A stretch of DNA of 64,000 nucleotides, taken from contig NZ_CP150235.1 in the NCBI RefSeq assembly GCF_037974355.1, positions 2,294,001 through 2,358,000 of the forward strand, written 5' to 3'. Position 1 is the first letter of the stretch, and each line of letters opens with the position of its first letter. A model generated the notes under the pieces. That model saw only the letters and a list, made by a program, of their open reading frames with translations. It was not told the origin of the DNA and searched no databases. The DNA comes from Paenibacillus sp. FSL R5-0517 (GTDB lineage Bacteria > Bacillota > Bacilli > Paenibacillales > Paenibacillaceae). Of the stretch, positions 43,714 to 51,353 are shown piece after piece. Made by a program: the position numbers and the translations under genes.

Positions 43714-45423
43714 ATGTCTACTGAGAACGGAGAGATACAGAGGCTGCGCAGAACGATTGAGCAGTTATCGGATCAGATGATTCGGAGCAAAGAGCAAGAG
43801 GAACGGATACTCGCGGAGTTCTCGGATATGAATAATGAACTGGTAACACTCCAGCGTCTGCTTGCGAAGAACAATAATAGTCTTGAAGCTGCACGTCAGC
43901 AAGCAGTAGATGCAGGGGAATCCAAAAACGCATTTATTGCAGGCATCAGTCATGATTTTCGCACGCCATTAAATGGCATATTGGGGATGGCTGAGATGCT
44001 TAAGCTGTCCCCCTTGTCTGAAGAACAGGAGACTTCGGTTTCCGTTATACAGGATGCTGCCAAACTGCTACTTAAGTTGATTCAGGATCTTCTGGATCTA
44101 TCCAAACTTGAGGCGGGTCAGATGCGGCTTGAACGGGGAGAAGTGGATCTGCAAGAGACGATAAATTATATTGTTCGTTTGCTTGAACCCCAAGTCAGAA
44201 AGAACGGCAATCGGTTATCAGTAGACTGTGACCCCTGCATCTCCAATCTTCTTGAAGGGGATTCAACGAGGATTACGCAGATATTGATCAATCTCATTCA
44301 AAATGCGAACAAATTCACATCAGAAGGCTCTGTACAGATACGAGTCACTCTTAGTAAGGATGATGTGAACAAGCAACTCATTCGATTTGAAGTTGAAGAT
44401 ACAGGGATTGGTATTTCGGAAGAAGATCAGACCCAGTTATTTCAACCCTATGTGCAGACAGAACGAGGACGCTCGAGAGAGTATGAAGGGACAGGACTCG
44501 GATTATCCATTTGCAGATCACTCGTTATTCTAATGGAAGGTGAGATTGGAGTAGAGAGTCAGGAGGGTGAAGGATCAACATTCTGGTTCGAACTTGCACT
44601 TGGCAAAAAACACGTTAATCAGGCCGTGAATGAGTCTGCTACATCCACTCCAGAGTATCAGAGGGAGGCTATGCATGATGAAACTGCTTCTGTATCCGTA
44701 TTACTGGCCGATGATAATGTCATCAACCGGCAGCTTGTTATGCTGCAGCTCAAAAAGCTGGGAATAACCCAAGTGGATTCTGTAGTGAATGGGGAAGAGG
44801 CCGTTGCAGCTTTTCACAGCAAAACATACAGTTTGATTCTCATGGATTATATGATGCCATTAATGGATGGTTTGGAAGCAACACGCCAAATCCGCTCCAT
44901 AGAAATGGATGAAATGCGCCATCCCACACCCATCATTGCAATGACAGGTAATGTTATGCAGGGAGAGAAAGACAAGTGTATGGAAGCCGGGATGAACGAC
45001 TTTATTGGCAAACCCTTCACGCTGGAAGTGCTGAGTAAGATGATCCAGAAGTGGCAGCAATCCTCCGAAGCGACAGAGGTACTGAATATGAGCATCGTGC
45101 ATGAGATTGCGGAATTAAACACCGATGGCGATCGCACACTCCTTGGCATGTTGTTGGACATGTATCGTACCGAAACACCTGGCAAAATTGAGGTGCTGCG
45201 CAGAAATATTGTGTCTGGCGACCATGTTGCTGCTACTGAAGTAGCCCATGATCTGAAATCAGGGAGTCTGAGTCTGGGGATTCGTTATTTATCAACTTTG
45301 TTTGCCCAGATAGAGCAGTTCGCGAAGGAAGGTCAATCACGGAAAGCAGAACCTTTGCTGGATGCTTTGTTACCTGCCTACCAAGCCGCCTGTGCGTCAC
45401 TGCAACGAGTAAGTAAAGATTGA
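43714..45423 (+). CDS. Hybrid histidine kinase (HK-REC-Hpt) without a sensor domain
   Basis: Soluble phosphorelay kinase of 569 residues. A charged coiled coil spans 1-70. Phospho-acceptor His80 is in GISHDFRTPLNG, and the ATPase motifs are NLIQNANKFT, DTGIGIS and GTGLGLS. The receiver domain has Asp378 in LILMDYMMP, and the C-terminal Hpt domain has His512 in AHDLKSGSLSLG. There is no membrane segment or PAS/GAF domain, so input must come from a partner, most simply the B12 protein. AGGAGAGGG lies eight bases before ATG 43714 (GTG 43711 is possible). No output regulator is adjacent, so the phosphate would pass to one elsewhere. Confidence 0.92.
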   Translation: MSTENGEIQRLRRTIEQLSDQMIRSKEQEERILAEFSDMNNELVTLQRLLAKNNNSLEAARQQAVDAGESKNAFIAGISHDFRTPLNGILGMAEMLKLSPLSEEQETSVSVIQDAAKLLLKLIQDLLDLSKLEAGQMRLERGEVDLQETINYIVRLLEPQVRKNGNRLSVDCDPCISNLLEGDSTRITQILINLIQNANKFTSEGSVQIRVTLSKDDVNKQLIRFEVEDTGIGISEEDQTQLFQPYVQTERGRSREYEGTGLGLSICRSLVILMEGEIGVESQEGEGSTFWFELALGKKHVNQAVNESATSTPEYQREAMHDETASVSVLLADDNVINRQLVMLQLKKLGITQVDSVVNGEEAVAAFHSKTYSLILMDYMMPLMDGLEATRQIRSIEMDEMRHPTPIIAMTGNVMQGEKDKCMEAGMNDFIGKPFTLEVLSKMIQKWQQSSEATEVLNMSIVHEIAELNTDGDRTLLGMLLDMYRTETPGKIEVLRRNIVSGDHVAATEVAHDLKSGSLSLGIRYLSTLFAQIEQFAKEGQSRKAEPLLDALLPAYQAACASLQRVSKD

Positions 45424-45459
45424 TGATATCTCAATAAGGAAAGAGGGTAGAACCCGTTC

Positions 45460-46266
45460 ATGATATTCTACGTACTTGCAGTAATGGTACTGATCCTTCT
45501 TGCTCTTCTGTGGACAGGTGGACTTTATTTTTTCAAAACCGCCATTCGTCGTACGCCAAAAACGTTTTTGGTGGATAATCCGAATCTGATGCCTGAGCCG
45601 GACAATGAAATCATCAGCAGTGCTTCTGACCTGAAGTGGCTGGATGCTCAGCCTACAGAAGAGGTAATCCTTCAATCGTATGATGGACTACAACTGCATG
45701 GTACATGGCTTAATTCCAATAAGGGGTCAGATCAGACCGTGATTCTGGCACATGGTTATTCGGGGAAAGGCAGAGAAATGGCTGGTTTTGCCCGATTTTA
45801 TGCGGAAAAGCATGGGTATAACGTGTTAATGCCGGATGATCGGGGTCATGGCCGGAGCGAAGGTGACATCATCGGTTTTGGCTGGTTAGATCGTAAGGAT
45901 TATGTACAGTGGAGCAACTGGGTGCTTGAAAAAGTGGGTACAAAAGGGGAAATCATATTGCACGGCATATCCATGGGAGGAGCAACCGTACTGATGACAG
46001 GTGGTGAAACCCTGCCGGCTCAGGTTAAAGCGATTGTGTCTGATTGTGCATATACATCTGTGGAAGAAGAACTGACGTTCCAGTTAAAGCAACTATACAA
46101 GCTGCCTGCATTTCCGTTCATACCTGTCACAAGTCTGATCTCCCGGTGGAAAGCAGGGTATTCCTTCAAAGAGGCTTCTGCGCTCAAGCAACTTGCCAAA
46201 GTTAACGTTCCCGTGTTGTTCATTCATGGGGAGGCGGATACATTTGCACCAACATGTTGTCAGTGA
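45460..46266 (+). pseudogene. Alpha/beta hydrolase gene truncated by prophage insertion
   Basis: Membrane-anchored alpha/beta hydrolase (N-terminal helix at residues 3-24). The oxyanion region is AHGYSGKG and the nucleophile elbow is GISMGGA with Ser near 170. The acid Asp is in HGEADTF near 262. The frame then ends after APTCCQ, just where intact homologues would continue with the segment carrying the catalytic His. The end coincides with the prophage boundary, so the last part of the gene should lie beyond the right end of the prophage. The present product lacks the catalytic His and is probably inactive. Confidence 0.85.
46235..46262. other. Prophage left attachment junction (approximate)
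   Basis: Hydrolase homology stops near 46252, and the stop codon of the phage recombinase lies at 46260-46262 on the minus strand. The crossover is therefore inside about 46235-46262. Its exact core cannot be fixed without the right end. Confidence 0.7.
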
Positions 46267-47879
46267 TCAGGATGTGGAATTTTAGGGAAAATTTTTAGAA
46301 CAAAATCATCCGGCGATCCATGCCAACGAGTTCCTTTGTTTTTCTCATACGTGAATTTCTCTAAGACTTCTTTCAAGAGATTATTTCTCAGTTCGGGATC
46401 ATCTGTAAGGTAATAGGTATCAATGACGTGTTCGAATTTAGGAATGAGTATTTCTTTCGCAACATTTCTTTCATTACTGGTAGTGATTGAGACCTTTATA
46501 TCAGCTTTATTCTTTTGTGCAGCTGCCAATCTTTGGGACAATTTTTGTGATCTATCTAAAAATGTTTCCGTAGAATATATGCCTTGTTCAAGTAAATCAT
46601 GCAAATTACTCAATTGCTTGGTAAGCTCAGTTATTTCCTTCTCAATAGCCTTCAAAGCTGATATTTGTAAATTTTCTAAATCTGTACTACTTTTGGTTTT
46701 TATTTCAGACTGTCTCCATTTTGTTTTGTAAGACTTTAACCATACTTCCAAGGCCTCAACAACCTTTTTCTCAACAACTGACAAAAAAGAACTAACATTT
46801 TTACATTCTGGGATTTGGCAATACAGTAGAGGCTCGTGTTTCTGACTTGGTTTGCGGATTAATTTCCTTCCGCATTTTGCGCATTCAGCCAGACCAGCCA
46901 AGGGGTTCTTAACTTTGTGACGGTCGGGTATAGGCTTTGAAGCTTTGTTAATTAAGTTCGACTTAGCTAGGTTCCATGTCTCTTCGCTAACAAGACGATC
47001 ATGAAGGCCATCAACTAAAACAATATTTTGCTCAGAATTTCTCGGACGACTTTTTTTAACAACACCATTGCGTCTTTGTTTTTTTAATGCTCGAGTGCCC
47101 CACTTTATTTTACCGTTGTAAACAGGATTACGAAGGATGGAACTAACAGAGTCTCTTGTCCATAAACTTCCTTTTGCAGGTGGGACTTTTAGTGTATTAA
47201 GTTTTTTGGCGATTAGCGAGGGGCCTACTCTTTTTACTATGCCATTTTCGTCAGCTTGTCCAATTGTGTATAATTCATAAATCATTCTAACTACATTAGC
47301 TTGATCTTCTAAAGGTTTAAGGCTATAACCTTTAGATCCCTTTAATTTAATTTTTTCATATCCATATGGAGGAACACTACCAATGTATTTCCCTTCACTA
47401 ACAGATGTTTTTCTCCCGTTCTGCAATCGGCGATTAATGGTTTTGAACTCGCGTCTGGACATAAACAAACCAAATTCAAAGTATTCTTCGTCAAATTCAT
47501 TATTTGGGTCATAGGTTTTTGCTGGGGTAATTATCTTTGTTCCGGCGTACTTAAAAGCTTGTGCAACAACGCCTTGATCTATGGTGTCACCGCGGGCAAG
47601 ACGTTCGACTTCAACAACTAGGACTCCCTTCCATTTTCCCAGCTCAACTTGGTGCAATAATTTCTGTACTTCTGGCCTATCGTCAATTGTTTCGCCGGAT
47701 ACAACTTCACGGAAAATATAGGTAATATTTATTTTTAATCTTTTCCCGAGATCGAGCAATTGTTTCTCATGTCTGGCTAACGTTTCGCCTTCGCCTCTCG
47801 TCTCTGCTTCGATATCCGATCTAGACTTTCTCAAATACAGACAATATTCATCCACTGATTCAGATAGAGCATTATACAT
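46260..47879 (-). CDS. Large serine recombinase (phage integrase)
   Basis: Site-specific recombinase of 539 residues that integrates and excises the prophage. The catalytic domain starts YCLYLRKSRSD with Ser19 as nucleophile; the resolvase-like fold continues with VEVERLARGDTIDQG. The recombinase domain follows (VPPYGYEKIK, LWTRDSVSSILRNPVYNG), then a zinc ribbon with CAKCGRK and CQIPECK, and a C-terminal coiled coil. AAGGAGG lies nine bases before ATG 47879; the TTG at 47903 overlaps it. Its start overlaps the repressor end by 8 bases, and it lies at the prophage edge in a disrupted host gene. Confidence 0.95.
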   Translation of the reverse strand: MYNALSESVDEYCLYLRKSRSDIEAETRGEGETLARHEKQLLDLGKRLKINITYIFREVVSGETIDDRPEVQKLLHQVELGKWKGVLVVEVERLARGDTIDQGVVAQAFKYAGTKIITPAKTYDPNNEFDEEYFEFGLFMSRREFKTINRRLQNGRKTSVSEGKYIGSVPPYGYEKIKLKGSKGYSLKPLEDQANVVRMIYELYTIGQADENGIVKRVGPSLIAKKLNTLKVPPAKGSLWTRDSVSSILRNPVYNGKIKWGTRALKKQRRNGVVKKSRPRNSEQNIVLVDGLHDRLVSEETWNLAKSNLINKASKPIPDRHKVKNPLAGLAECAKCGRKLIRKPSQKHEPLLYCQIPECKNVSSFLSVVEKKVVEALEVWLKSYKTKWRQSEIKTKSSTDLENLQISALKAIEKEITELTKQLSNLHDLLEQGIYSTETFLDRSQKLSQRLAAAQKNKADIKVSITTSNERNVAKEILIPKFEHVIDTYYLTDDPELRNNLLKEVLEKFTYEKNKGTRWHGSPDDFVLKIFPKIPHPDH

Positions 47880-48534
47880 TTGAACGTGCCTCCTTAGATT
47901 CAAATTTAAAATGGCCTACATACAAACCACATACAACAATTTCGTTTGGTAATACTTCTTTAATTTCATAACGAGGGTTCTCAGGTATCAGTTGTATGTA
48001 CGGAGATCCTTCAGTCCATTTCATTCGTTTAAGTTGTCCATCCTCTCCGTTTATAACTACAGCAACAATTTGACCGTTATACTCTGCCCAACGCCCTTTT
48101 TTAAGATAAACTATATCGCCATCGTTAATTCCCGCTCCAATCATGGAATCCCCTTTCACTGTCAACGCAAAATCAGAATTATTCTTTTTTGAGAGTGGGT
48201 AACTTACATAATCCTCAATGTTACTTTCTGCTATCAATCCGTTACCGGCACAGATTGTTCCAACTAAAGGAGTTAGATGGTCTCTCAAGTTGTTAGAAGA
48301 ATGCTCCTTTAACAAAAGATCTATTGGTAGATCAATATCAGTTCTACCAATTAAGTAATCAGTAGAAGTGCCGAGTATGTCTGCGATTTTCCCTAGTCTA
48401 TCACTCGGAGGTACGCTTTTATTTCTCTCATAACTTGAAAAGTTTGCTGGATTCATATCAAAAAATTCAGCCATTTGATTTTGGGTATACCCGCGTGCAA
48501 TGCGCATTTTTTTGATTCTTTCACCCATACTCAA
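47872..48534 (-). CDS. CI/LexA-like phage repressor with S24 self-cleavage domain
   Basis: Lysogeny repressor of 220 residues. The N-terminal HTH_3 domain is ARGYTQNQMAEFFDMNPANFSSYERN. The C-terminal S24 domain has cleavage site Ala96-Gly97 in TICAGNG, Ser130 in VKGDSM and Lys169 in GQLKRMKW. RecA-triggered self-cleavage would induce the phage. GGAGG lies eight bases before TTG 48534; the longer frame begins at 48549. It is divergent from the Cro-like gene, with operators between, and is followed by the recombinase in one transcript. Confidence 0.93.
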   Translation of the reverse strand: MSMGERIKKMRIARGYTQNQMAEFFDMNPANFSSYERNKSVPPSDRLGKIADILGTSTDYLIGRTDIDLPIDLLLKEHSSNNLRDHLTPLVGTICAGNGLIAESNIEDYVSYPLSKKNNSDFALTVKGDSMIGAGINDGDIVYLKKGRWAEYNGQIVAVVINGEDGQLKRMKWTEGSPYIQLIPENPRYEIKEVLPNEIVVCGLYVGHFKFESKEARSNV

Positions 48535-48550
48535 AACAAAAACCTCCAAC

Positions 48551-48565
48551 TCAAATTAAATTTAA
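48551..48565. promoter_or_regulatory. Phage operator copy 1
   Basis: TCAAATTAAATTTAA, one mismatch from the palindrome TCAAATTAAATTTGA. It lies just before the repressor start and includes a TTTAAT that could be the minus-strand -10 box, fitting autoregulation. Confidence 0.7.
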
Positions 48566-48576
48566 TAAAATAAGGG

Positions 48577-48605
48577 TTGCTAAAATTAAATTTGAGTTTT
48601 ATAAT
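48577..48605 (+). promoter_or_regulatory. Rightward early promoter of the phage
   Basis: TTGCTA (48577-48582), a 17-base spacer and TATAAT (48600-48605). Operator copy 2 fills the spacer, so repressor binding would block it. Confidence 0.8.
48581..48595. promoter_or_regulatory. Phage operator copy 2
   Basis: TAAAATTAAATTTGA, one mismatch from the palindrome, inside the rightward promoter spacer. Confidence 0.7.
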
Positions 48606-48628
48606 GAGTGACAAGGAGGTGTTGACAC

Positions 48629-48850
48629 TTGATGGAAACTGCAAACACTCAACGTTTGGTATTAAAAGATTGCCGTAAAGCAAAAGGGACTCAACGTAAA
48701 GTTGCAACTGACCTTAAAATAACCGAGGCTCATTGGCGTGAGATCGAGAACGGTAATTCCGTTCCTGGAACTCGATTACTTTTCAAAATATGCAACTATT
48801 TCGGAAAAAGCGTTTATGTCTTATTCCCCGACTTAACAGAAGCTTCTTAA
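48629..48850 (+). CDS. Cro-like helix-turn-helix protein
   Basis: Small XRE-family DNA-binding protein (73 aa): TQRKVATDLKITEAHWREIENGNSVPGTRLLFKICNYFGKSV. It probably antagonises the repressor at the same operators and favours lytic growth. AAGGAGGT (48613-48620) serves TTG 48629 or ATG 48632. It is the first gene from the rightward promoter. Confidence 0.8.
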   Translation: MMETANTQRLVLKDCRKAKGTQRKVATDLKITEAHWREIENGNSVPGTRLLFKICNYFGKSVYVLFPDLTEAS

Positions 48851-48860
48851 TGACCAAAAC

Positions 48861-48875
48861 TCAAATTAAATTTAA
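48861..48875. promoter_or_regulatory. Phage operator copy 3
   Basis: TCAAATTAAATTTAA, identical to copy 1, ten bases after the Cro-like gene. Confidence 0.7.
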
Positions 48876-48949
48876 CTACTGATTATAATTATTGCTCACA
48901 AACAAAATTATATACAGTAACTTAAATTTACGCAACTATTATTTTAGGT

Positions 48950-48976
48950 TTGACCTGATTTTATTTGTTATACAAT
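48950..48976 (+). promoter_or_regulatory. Second early phage promoter
   Basis: TTGACC (48950-48955) and TACAAT (48971-48976) with a short 15-base spacer, just upstream of operator copy 4. Confidence 0.45.
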
Positions 48977-48993
48977 GTTTTTTTATCCACAAC

Positions 48994-49008
48994 TCAAATT
49001 AAATTTGA
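48994..49008. promoter_or_regulatory. Phage operator copy 4 (perfect palindrome)
   Basis: TCAAATTAAATTTGA is an exact inverted repeat, the best copy of the set, lying between the second promoter and the next start codon. Confidence 0.75.
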
Positions 49009-49023
49009 TAAGAGGTGAACATT

Positions 49024-49254
49024 GTGGGTGCGCAAGCGGCATTGTATATAGACGGGTATGGGTGCAAAGGTGGTTCTGTGGATATTCCGTGCAAACAGCA
49101 AGAAGGTAACGTAGTCAAAACCATCAACTCTGGCAACACGACAATCCATTTCTGTGATGATTTTGTAATCAGAGACGTTTCAGCAATTAATGAAATTTTA
49201 AAGAGGTATGAAAGGATCGGATGGGACATCTTTCAAAGTCAAAGGGAAGGGTGA
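49024..49254 (+). CDS. Early phage protein of unknown function
   Basis: 76 residues, beginning MGAQAALYIDGYGCKGGSVDIPC; no family recognised. It carries three cysteines and looks beta-rich. The frame is open from GTG 49015, but AGAGGTG fits GTG 49024. Operator copy 4 lies in its leader, so it is probably under repressor control. Confidence 0.6.
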   Translation: MGAQAALYIDGYGCKGGSVDIPCKQQEGNVVKTINSGNTTIHFCDDFVIRDVSAINEILKRYERIGWDIFQSQREG

Positions 49255-49258
49255 CAAA

Positions 49259-49459
49259 ATGGAAGTAAATTGGTTCGCATGGGTCCATCTACAGAGCCTT
49301 ATCACATTCCGTGATAGTGGGCAGACAATGGATGCCGGAAACGACTGGTTGGATAAAGAGATATCTGATTTAAAAACGGATCTTGGAATACAGGAGGGGC
49401 AGACACATGAATCAGCAGTTGCAGTTACGAATCAAACTCTTACAGCAAATGCAGTCTGA
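49259..49459 (+). CDS. Early phage protein of unknown function
   Basis: 66 residues starting MEVNWFAWVHLQSLITFRDSG; not recognised. The frame is open from 49208, but that ATG touches AGAGGT, whereas AAGGGAAGGG (49241-49250) fits ATG 49259, five bases after the previous stop. Confidence 0.55.
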   Translation: MEVNWFAWVHLQSLITFRDSGQTMDAGNDWLDKEISDLKTDLGIQEGQTHESAVAVTNQTLTANAV

Positions 49460-49538
49460 TCATCCTGATACAGCGAGTTGGTTCGATGAATCTCTTGAGT
49501 GTCTGATCAATGAGGAATGCACTAAAGAGACTGAATAA
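49407..49538 (+). CDS. Small early phage protein (43 aa)
   Basis: A short frame beginning MNQQLQLRIKLLQQMQS and ending ECTKETE. AGGAGGGG at 49392-49399 lies seven bases before the ATG, and the frame overlaps the previous gene by 53 bases. Gln-rich helical start, acidic end; unknown function. Confidence 0.55.
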   Translation: MNQQLQLRIKLLQQMQSDHPDTASWFDESLECLINEECTKETE

Positions 49539-49561
49539 GGGGAGATAGTAGTCGCCCTGAA

Positions 49562-49588
49562 GTCGTATCAAGACAGAACCCCCCGGGC
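49562..49588. repeat. Left arm of a 27-bp inverted repeat around a regulator gene
   Basis: Pairs with 49841-49867 in inverted orientation at 25 of 27 positions. The arms enclose a 306-bp segment with one minus-strand helix-turn-helix gene. No target-site duplication is seen. Confidence 0.75.
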
Positions 49589-49599
49589 TAAGTATTAAA

Positions 49600-49824
49600 T
49601 CAGGTTCTGCCTATGAGGTAATCGCTAGAGACATCAAGTGCATTTGAGATTTTCAGCAAATTTCTTTGTCTAGGTTCGAACTTGCCATTAAGCCAACGTC
49701 TTACGGTGAGAGGTGAAACGTTGGCGAGCATAGCCAAAGCAGCATGGTCTAGGCCGCGTTCTTCCATGATGGATTGCAGCCGCTTGGAGAACTCAGAATC
49801 ATAAAAAAAGAAAATGAAAAACAT
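49600..49824 (-). CDS. Small XRE-type regulator inside an inverted-repeat segment
   Basis: 74-residue helix-turn-helix protein: RLQSIMEERGLDHAALAMLANVSPLTVRRWLNGKFEPRQRNLLKISNALDVSSDYLIGRT. It reads against the other early genes. GGAGTG lies eight bases before the ATG on the minus strand. The gene is framed by near-perfect 27-bp inverted repeats. Its target is unknown; it may be a second phage repressor acting on the flanking repeats. Confidence 0.75.
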   Translation of the reverse strand: MFFIFFFYDSEFSKRLQSIMEERGLDHAALAMLANVSPLTVRRWLNGKFEPRQRNLLKISNALDVSSDYLIGRT

Positions 49825-49840
49825 GCATCACACTCCATTC

Positions 49841-49867
49841 GCCCGGAGGGTTCTGCCTTGATACGAC
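49841..49867. repeat. Right arm of the 27-bp inverted repeat
   Basis: Inverted copy of 49562-49588 with two differences. It lies in the leader region of the minus-strand regulator gene. Confidence 0.75.
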
Positions 49868-49923
49868 GACGATAGGACACTAACAGTTTAGCATATTTTA
49901 GGAGATCGATAGACAAGCAACAT

Positions 49924-49959
49924 TGTACTGGAACATTAATGCAACGGTGTATTGGAACA
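49924..49959. repeat. Direct repeats upstream of the next early gene
   Basis: TGTACTGGAACA (49924-49935) and TGTATTGGAACA (49948-49959), 24 bases apart. GAACAGTG also occurs at 49955-49962 and 49970-49977. They are placed as activator or repressor sites for the gene at 49994. Confidence 0.45.
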
Positions 49960-49993
49960 GTGGAAAATAGAACAGTGATAAGGAGGTAAAGAG

Positions 49994-50302
49994 TTGAAGG
50001 ACAAACGGCGGGATTTACGCAAACAACATAACGAAATTTGCAGAAAGATCATGGATGCAACAGATGAAAAACAGTTGCTTAAGTTGAAAGCGGATAGGAA
50101 GAAGATTGAGGATAAGATTCAACGTACCGAAGGTGGTCCGCTTGTATCAAAAAGCAAGAATAAGCCCAAAAGTCATATTGGTAATTGTCCTTTGTGCTTT
50201 CGTCGTATTGAGCGTGGAGATAGTTATGTTCAATCGGGGAAGCTGACGTTTTGTAGCGATCGTCATTATAAAGAATACGTTGCACTTCAAAATGAAAAAT
50301 GA
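49994..50302 (+). CDS. Phage protein with zinc-finger-like C-terminus
   Basis: 102 residues. The first 45 are a charged helical stretch (coiled coil). The C-terminal half has CPLCFRRIERGDSYVQSGKLTFCSDRH, a likely zinc site. AAGGAGG lies six bases before start TTG 49994. Unknown role. Confidence 0.6.
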   Translation: MKDKRRDLRKQHNEICRKIMDATDEKQLLKLKADRKKIEDKIQRTEGGPLVSKSKNKPKSHIGNCPLCFRRIERGDSYVQSGKLTFCSDRHYKEYVALQNEK

Positions 50303-50326
50303 CCACGCCTGGTCCGCGTAGTCATT
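50298..50326 (+). terminator. Possible terminator hairpin
   Basis: AATGAC plus ACGC pair with GCGT plus GTCATT, overlapping the end of the previous gene. The T run is poor. Confidence 0.35.
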
Positions 50327-50397
50327 GATTTAATACTATTCAAAAAATATTACGGCAATCATATCAAATTTCAAATAACAACACAAGGAGGTAAGCC

Positions 50398-50847
50398 GTG
50401 GACATAAACGATTATCTCCGTGAACTACACGCATCACGTACCAGTGCTGATCAGATGAGCGAGTACATTAAGCAGATTAAGCGACTCCGTGAGGAAGCTG
50501 ATCAGTACGACGAATACTCCCCAGGCGGAATGGTAGAGAAGATTCGTCTACTTACAGATGCCCACATGATCATGGGTCGTGTCTCGGCTCAGAAGGATGG
50601 AGATTACGCCAAGATACATGTATTGCGTGACAACGTTGATGCTGAGGCAAGAGCGACGGCCAAACGCGGTGAGAAGGAAGTGGCGGCTGCTCGTGCAACT
50701 GCTGAACTGCGAATGATCGAAGCTGATGCACTGGAGCAAAAGGCTTATTGGAAGAATGAGCTTAATTCGGTGAAGGAAAAGATTTATGAGTTGCGCCTAC
50801 GGGTGCGGATTGAAATGCATATAACAGGAGGCGGAGTACATGGCTGA
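50398..50847 (+). CDS. Coiled-coil early phage protein
   Basis: 149 residues, strongly charged and helical (YIKQIKRLREEADQYDEYSPGGMVEKIRLL and a long Ala/Glu helix). AAGGAGGT precedes start GTG 50398. It overlaps the next gene by eight bases, so they are co-translated. No family recognised. Confidence 0.65.
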   Translation: MDINDYLRELHASRTSADQMSEYIKQIKRLREEADQYDEYSPGGMVEKIRLLTDAHMIMGRVSAQKDGDYAKIHVLRDNVDAEARATAKRGEKEVAAARATAELRMIEADALEQKAYWKNELNSVKEKIYELRLRVRIEMHITGGGVHG

Positions 50848-51223
50848 TTTCGGATATAACCCTGCGCCTAAACCAAAGTTTAAGCGCCGTAAGCTCACTC
50901 AGGGTCAGCACACGGCCATTACGGCCAAAGTAGATAAGGAAGTATACAGACGCTCAAGCGAGGCTGGATACACGAAATGTGAACGTTGTGGTTGCAGTGT
51001 ACCACGTTTCCGTTTTGAACGTGCACATATGATCAATGCAAGCCAATACGGTACAGGACGTTCACCGTGGAATATTGTTGTCCTGTGTGGTCCAAAAACG
51101 GCTACGGGAACTTGTCATAACTGGGTGGATGAAACCGCCGATGGTCGGGCGTGGAAAGTGAACAAGCAGGCAGAACTTTACATTTACTACACAGTCGGAT
51201 TGGGTCAAGAACATTGGAAATAG
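50840..51223 (+). CDS. HNH-like zinc protein (putative endonuclease)
   Basis: 127 residues. CERCGC, then RAHMINASQYGTGRSPWNIVVLCGP and CHNWVDE, match the cysteine-histidine-asparagine order of HNH nucleases. GGAGGCGG precedes the ATG. A role in phage recombination or replication is inferred from its place before the replication gene. Confidence 0.65.
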   Translation: MADFGYNPAPKPKFKRRKLTQGQHTAITAKVDKEVYRRSSEAGYTKCERCGCSVPRFRFERAHMINASQYGTGRSPWNIVVLCGPKTATGTCHNWVDETADGRAWKVNKQAELYIYYTVGLGQEHWK

Positions 51224-51233
51224 GACGCTCTTT

Positions 51234-51315
51234 GTCCCTTGGATGTCCCTAGGATGTCCCCGGGGACATGTAGGGGACAGAAGGGGGACATGTTGGGGAT
51301 GTCTCGTGTCTGTCC
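51234..51315. repeat. Helically phased GTCCC/GGGGAC repeat array 1
   Basis: GTCCC starts at 51234, 51245 and 51256; GGGGAC starts at 51262, 51273 and 51284: exact 11-bp steps on both sides of a dyad centred at 51261/51262. The centre is the palindrome ATGTCCCCGGGGACAT (51254-51269). It lies just before the replication gene and probably binds the phage initiator. Confidence 0.8.
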
Positions 51316-51353
51316 TGAGTAAGTCCATTTGCAGGAGGCGGTGAACAACATAG

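Noticed and set aside
46423..46731. Plus-strand frame of 102 residues inside the recombinase
   Set aside because: It is antisense to a well-supported recombinase gene and has no ribosome binding site.
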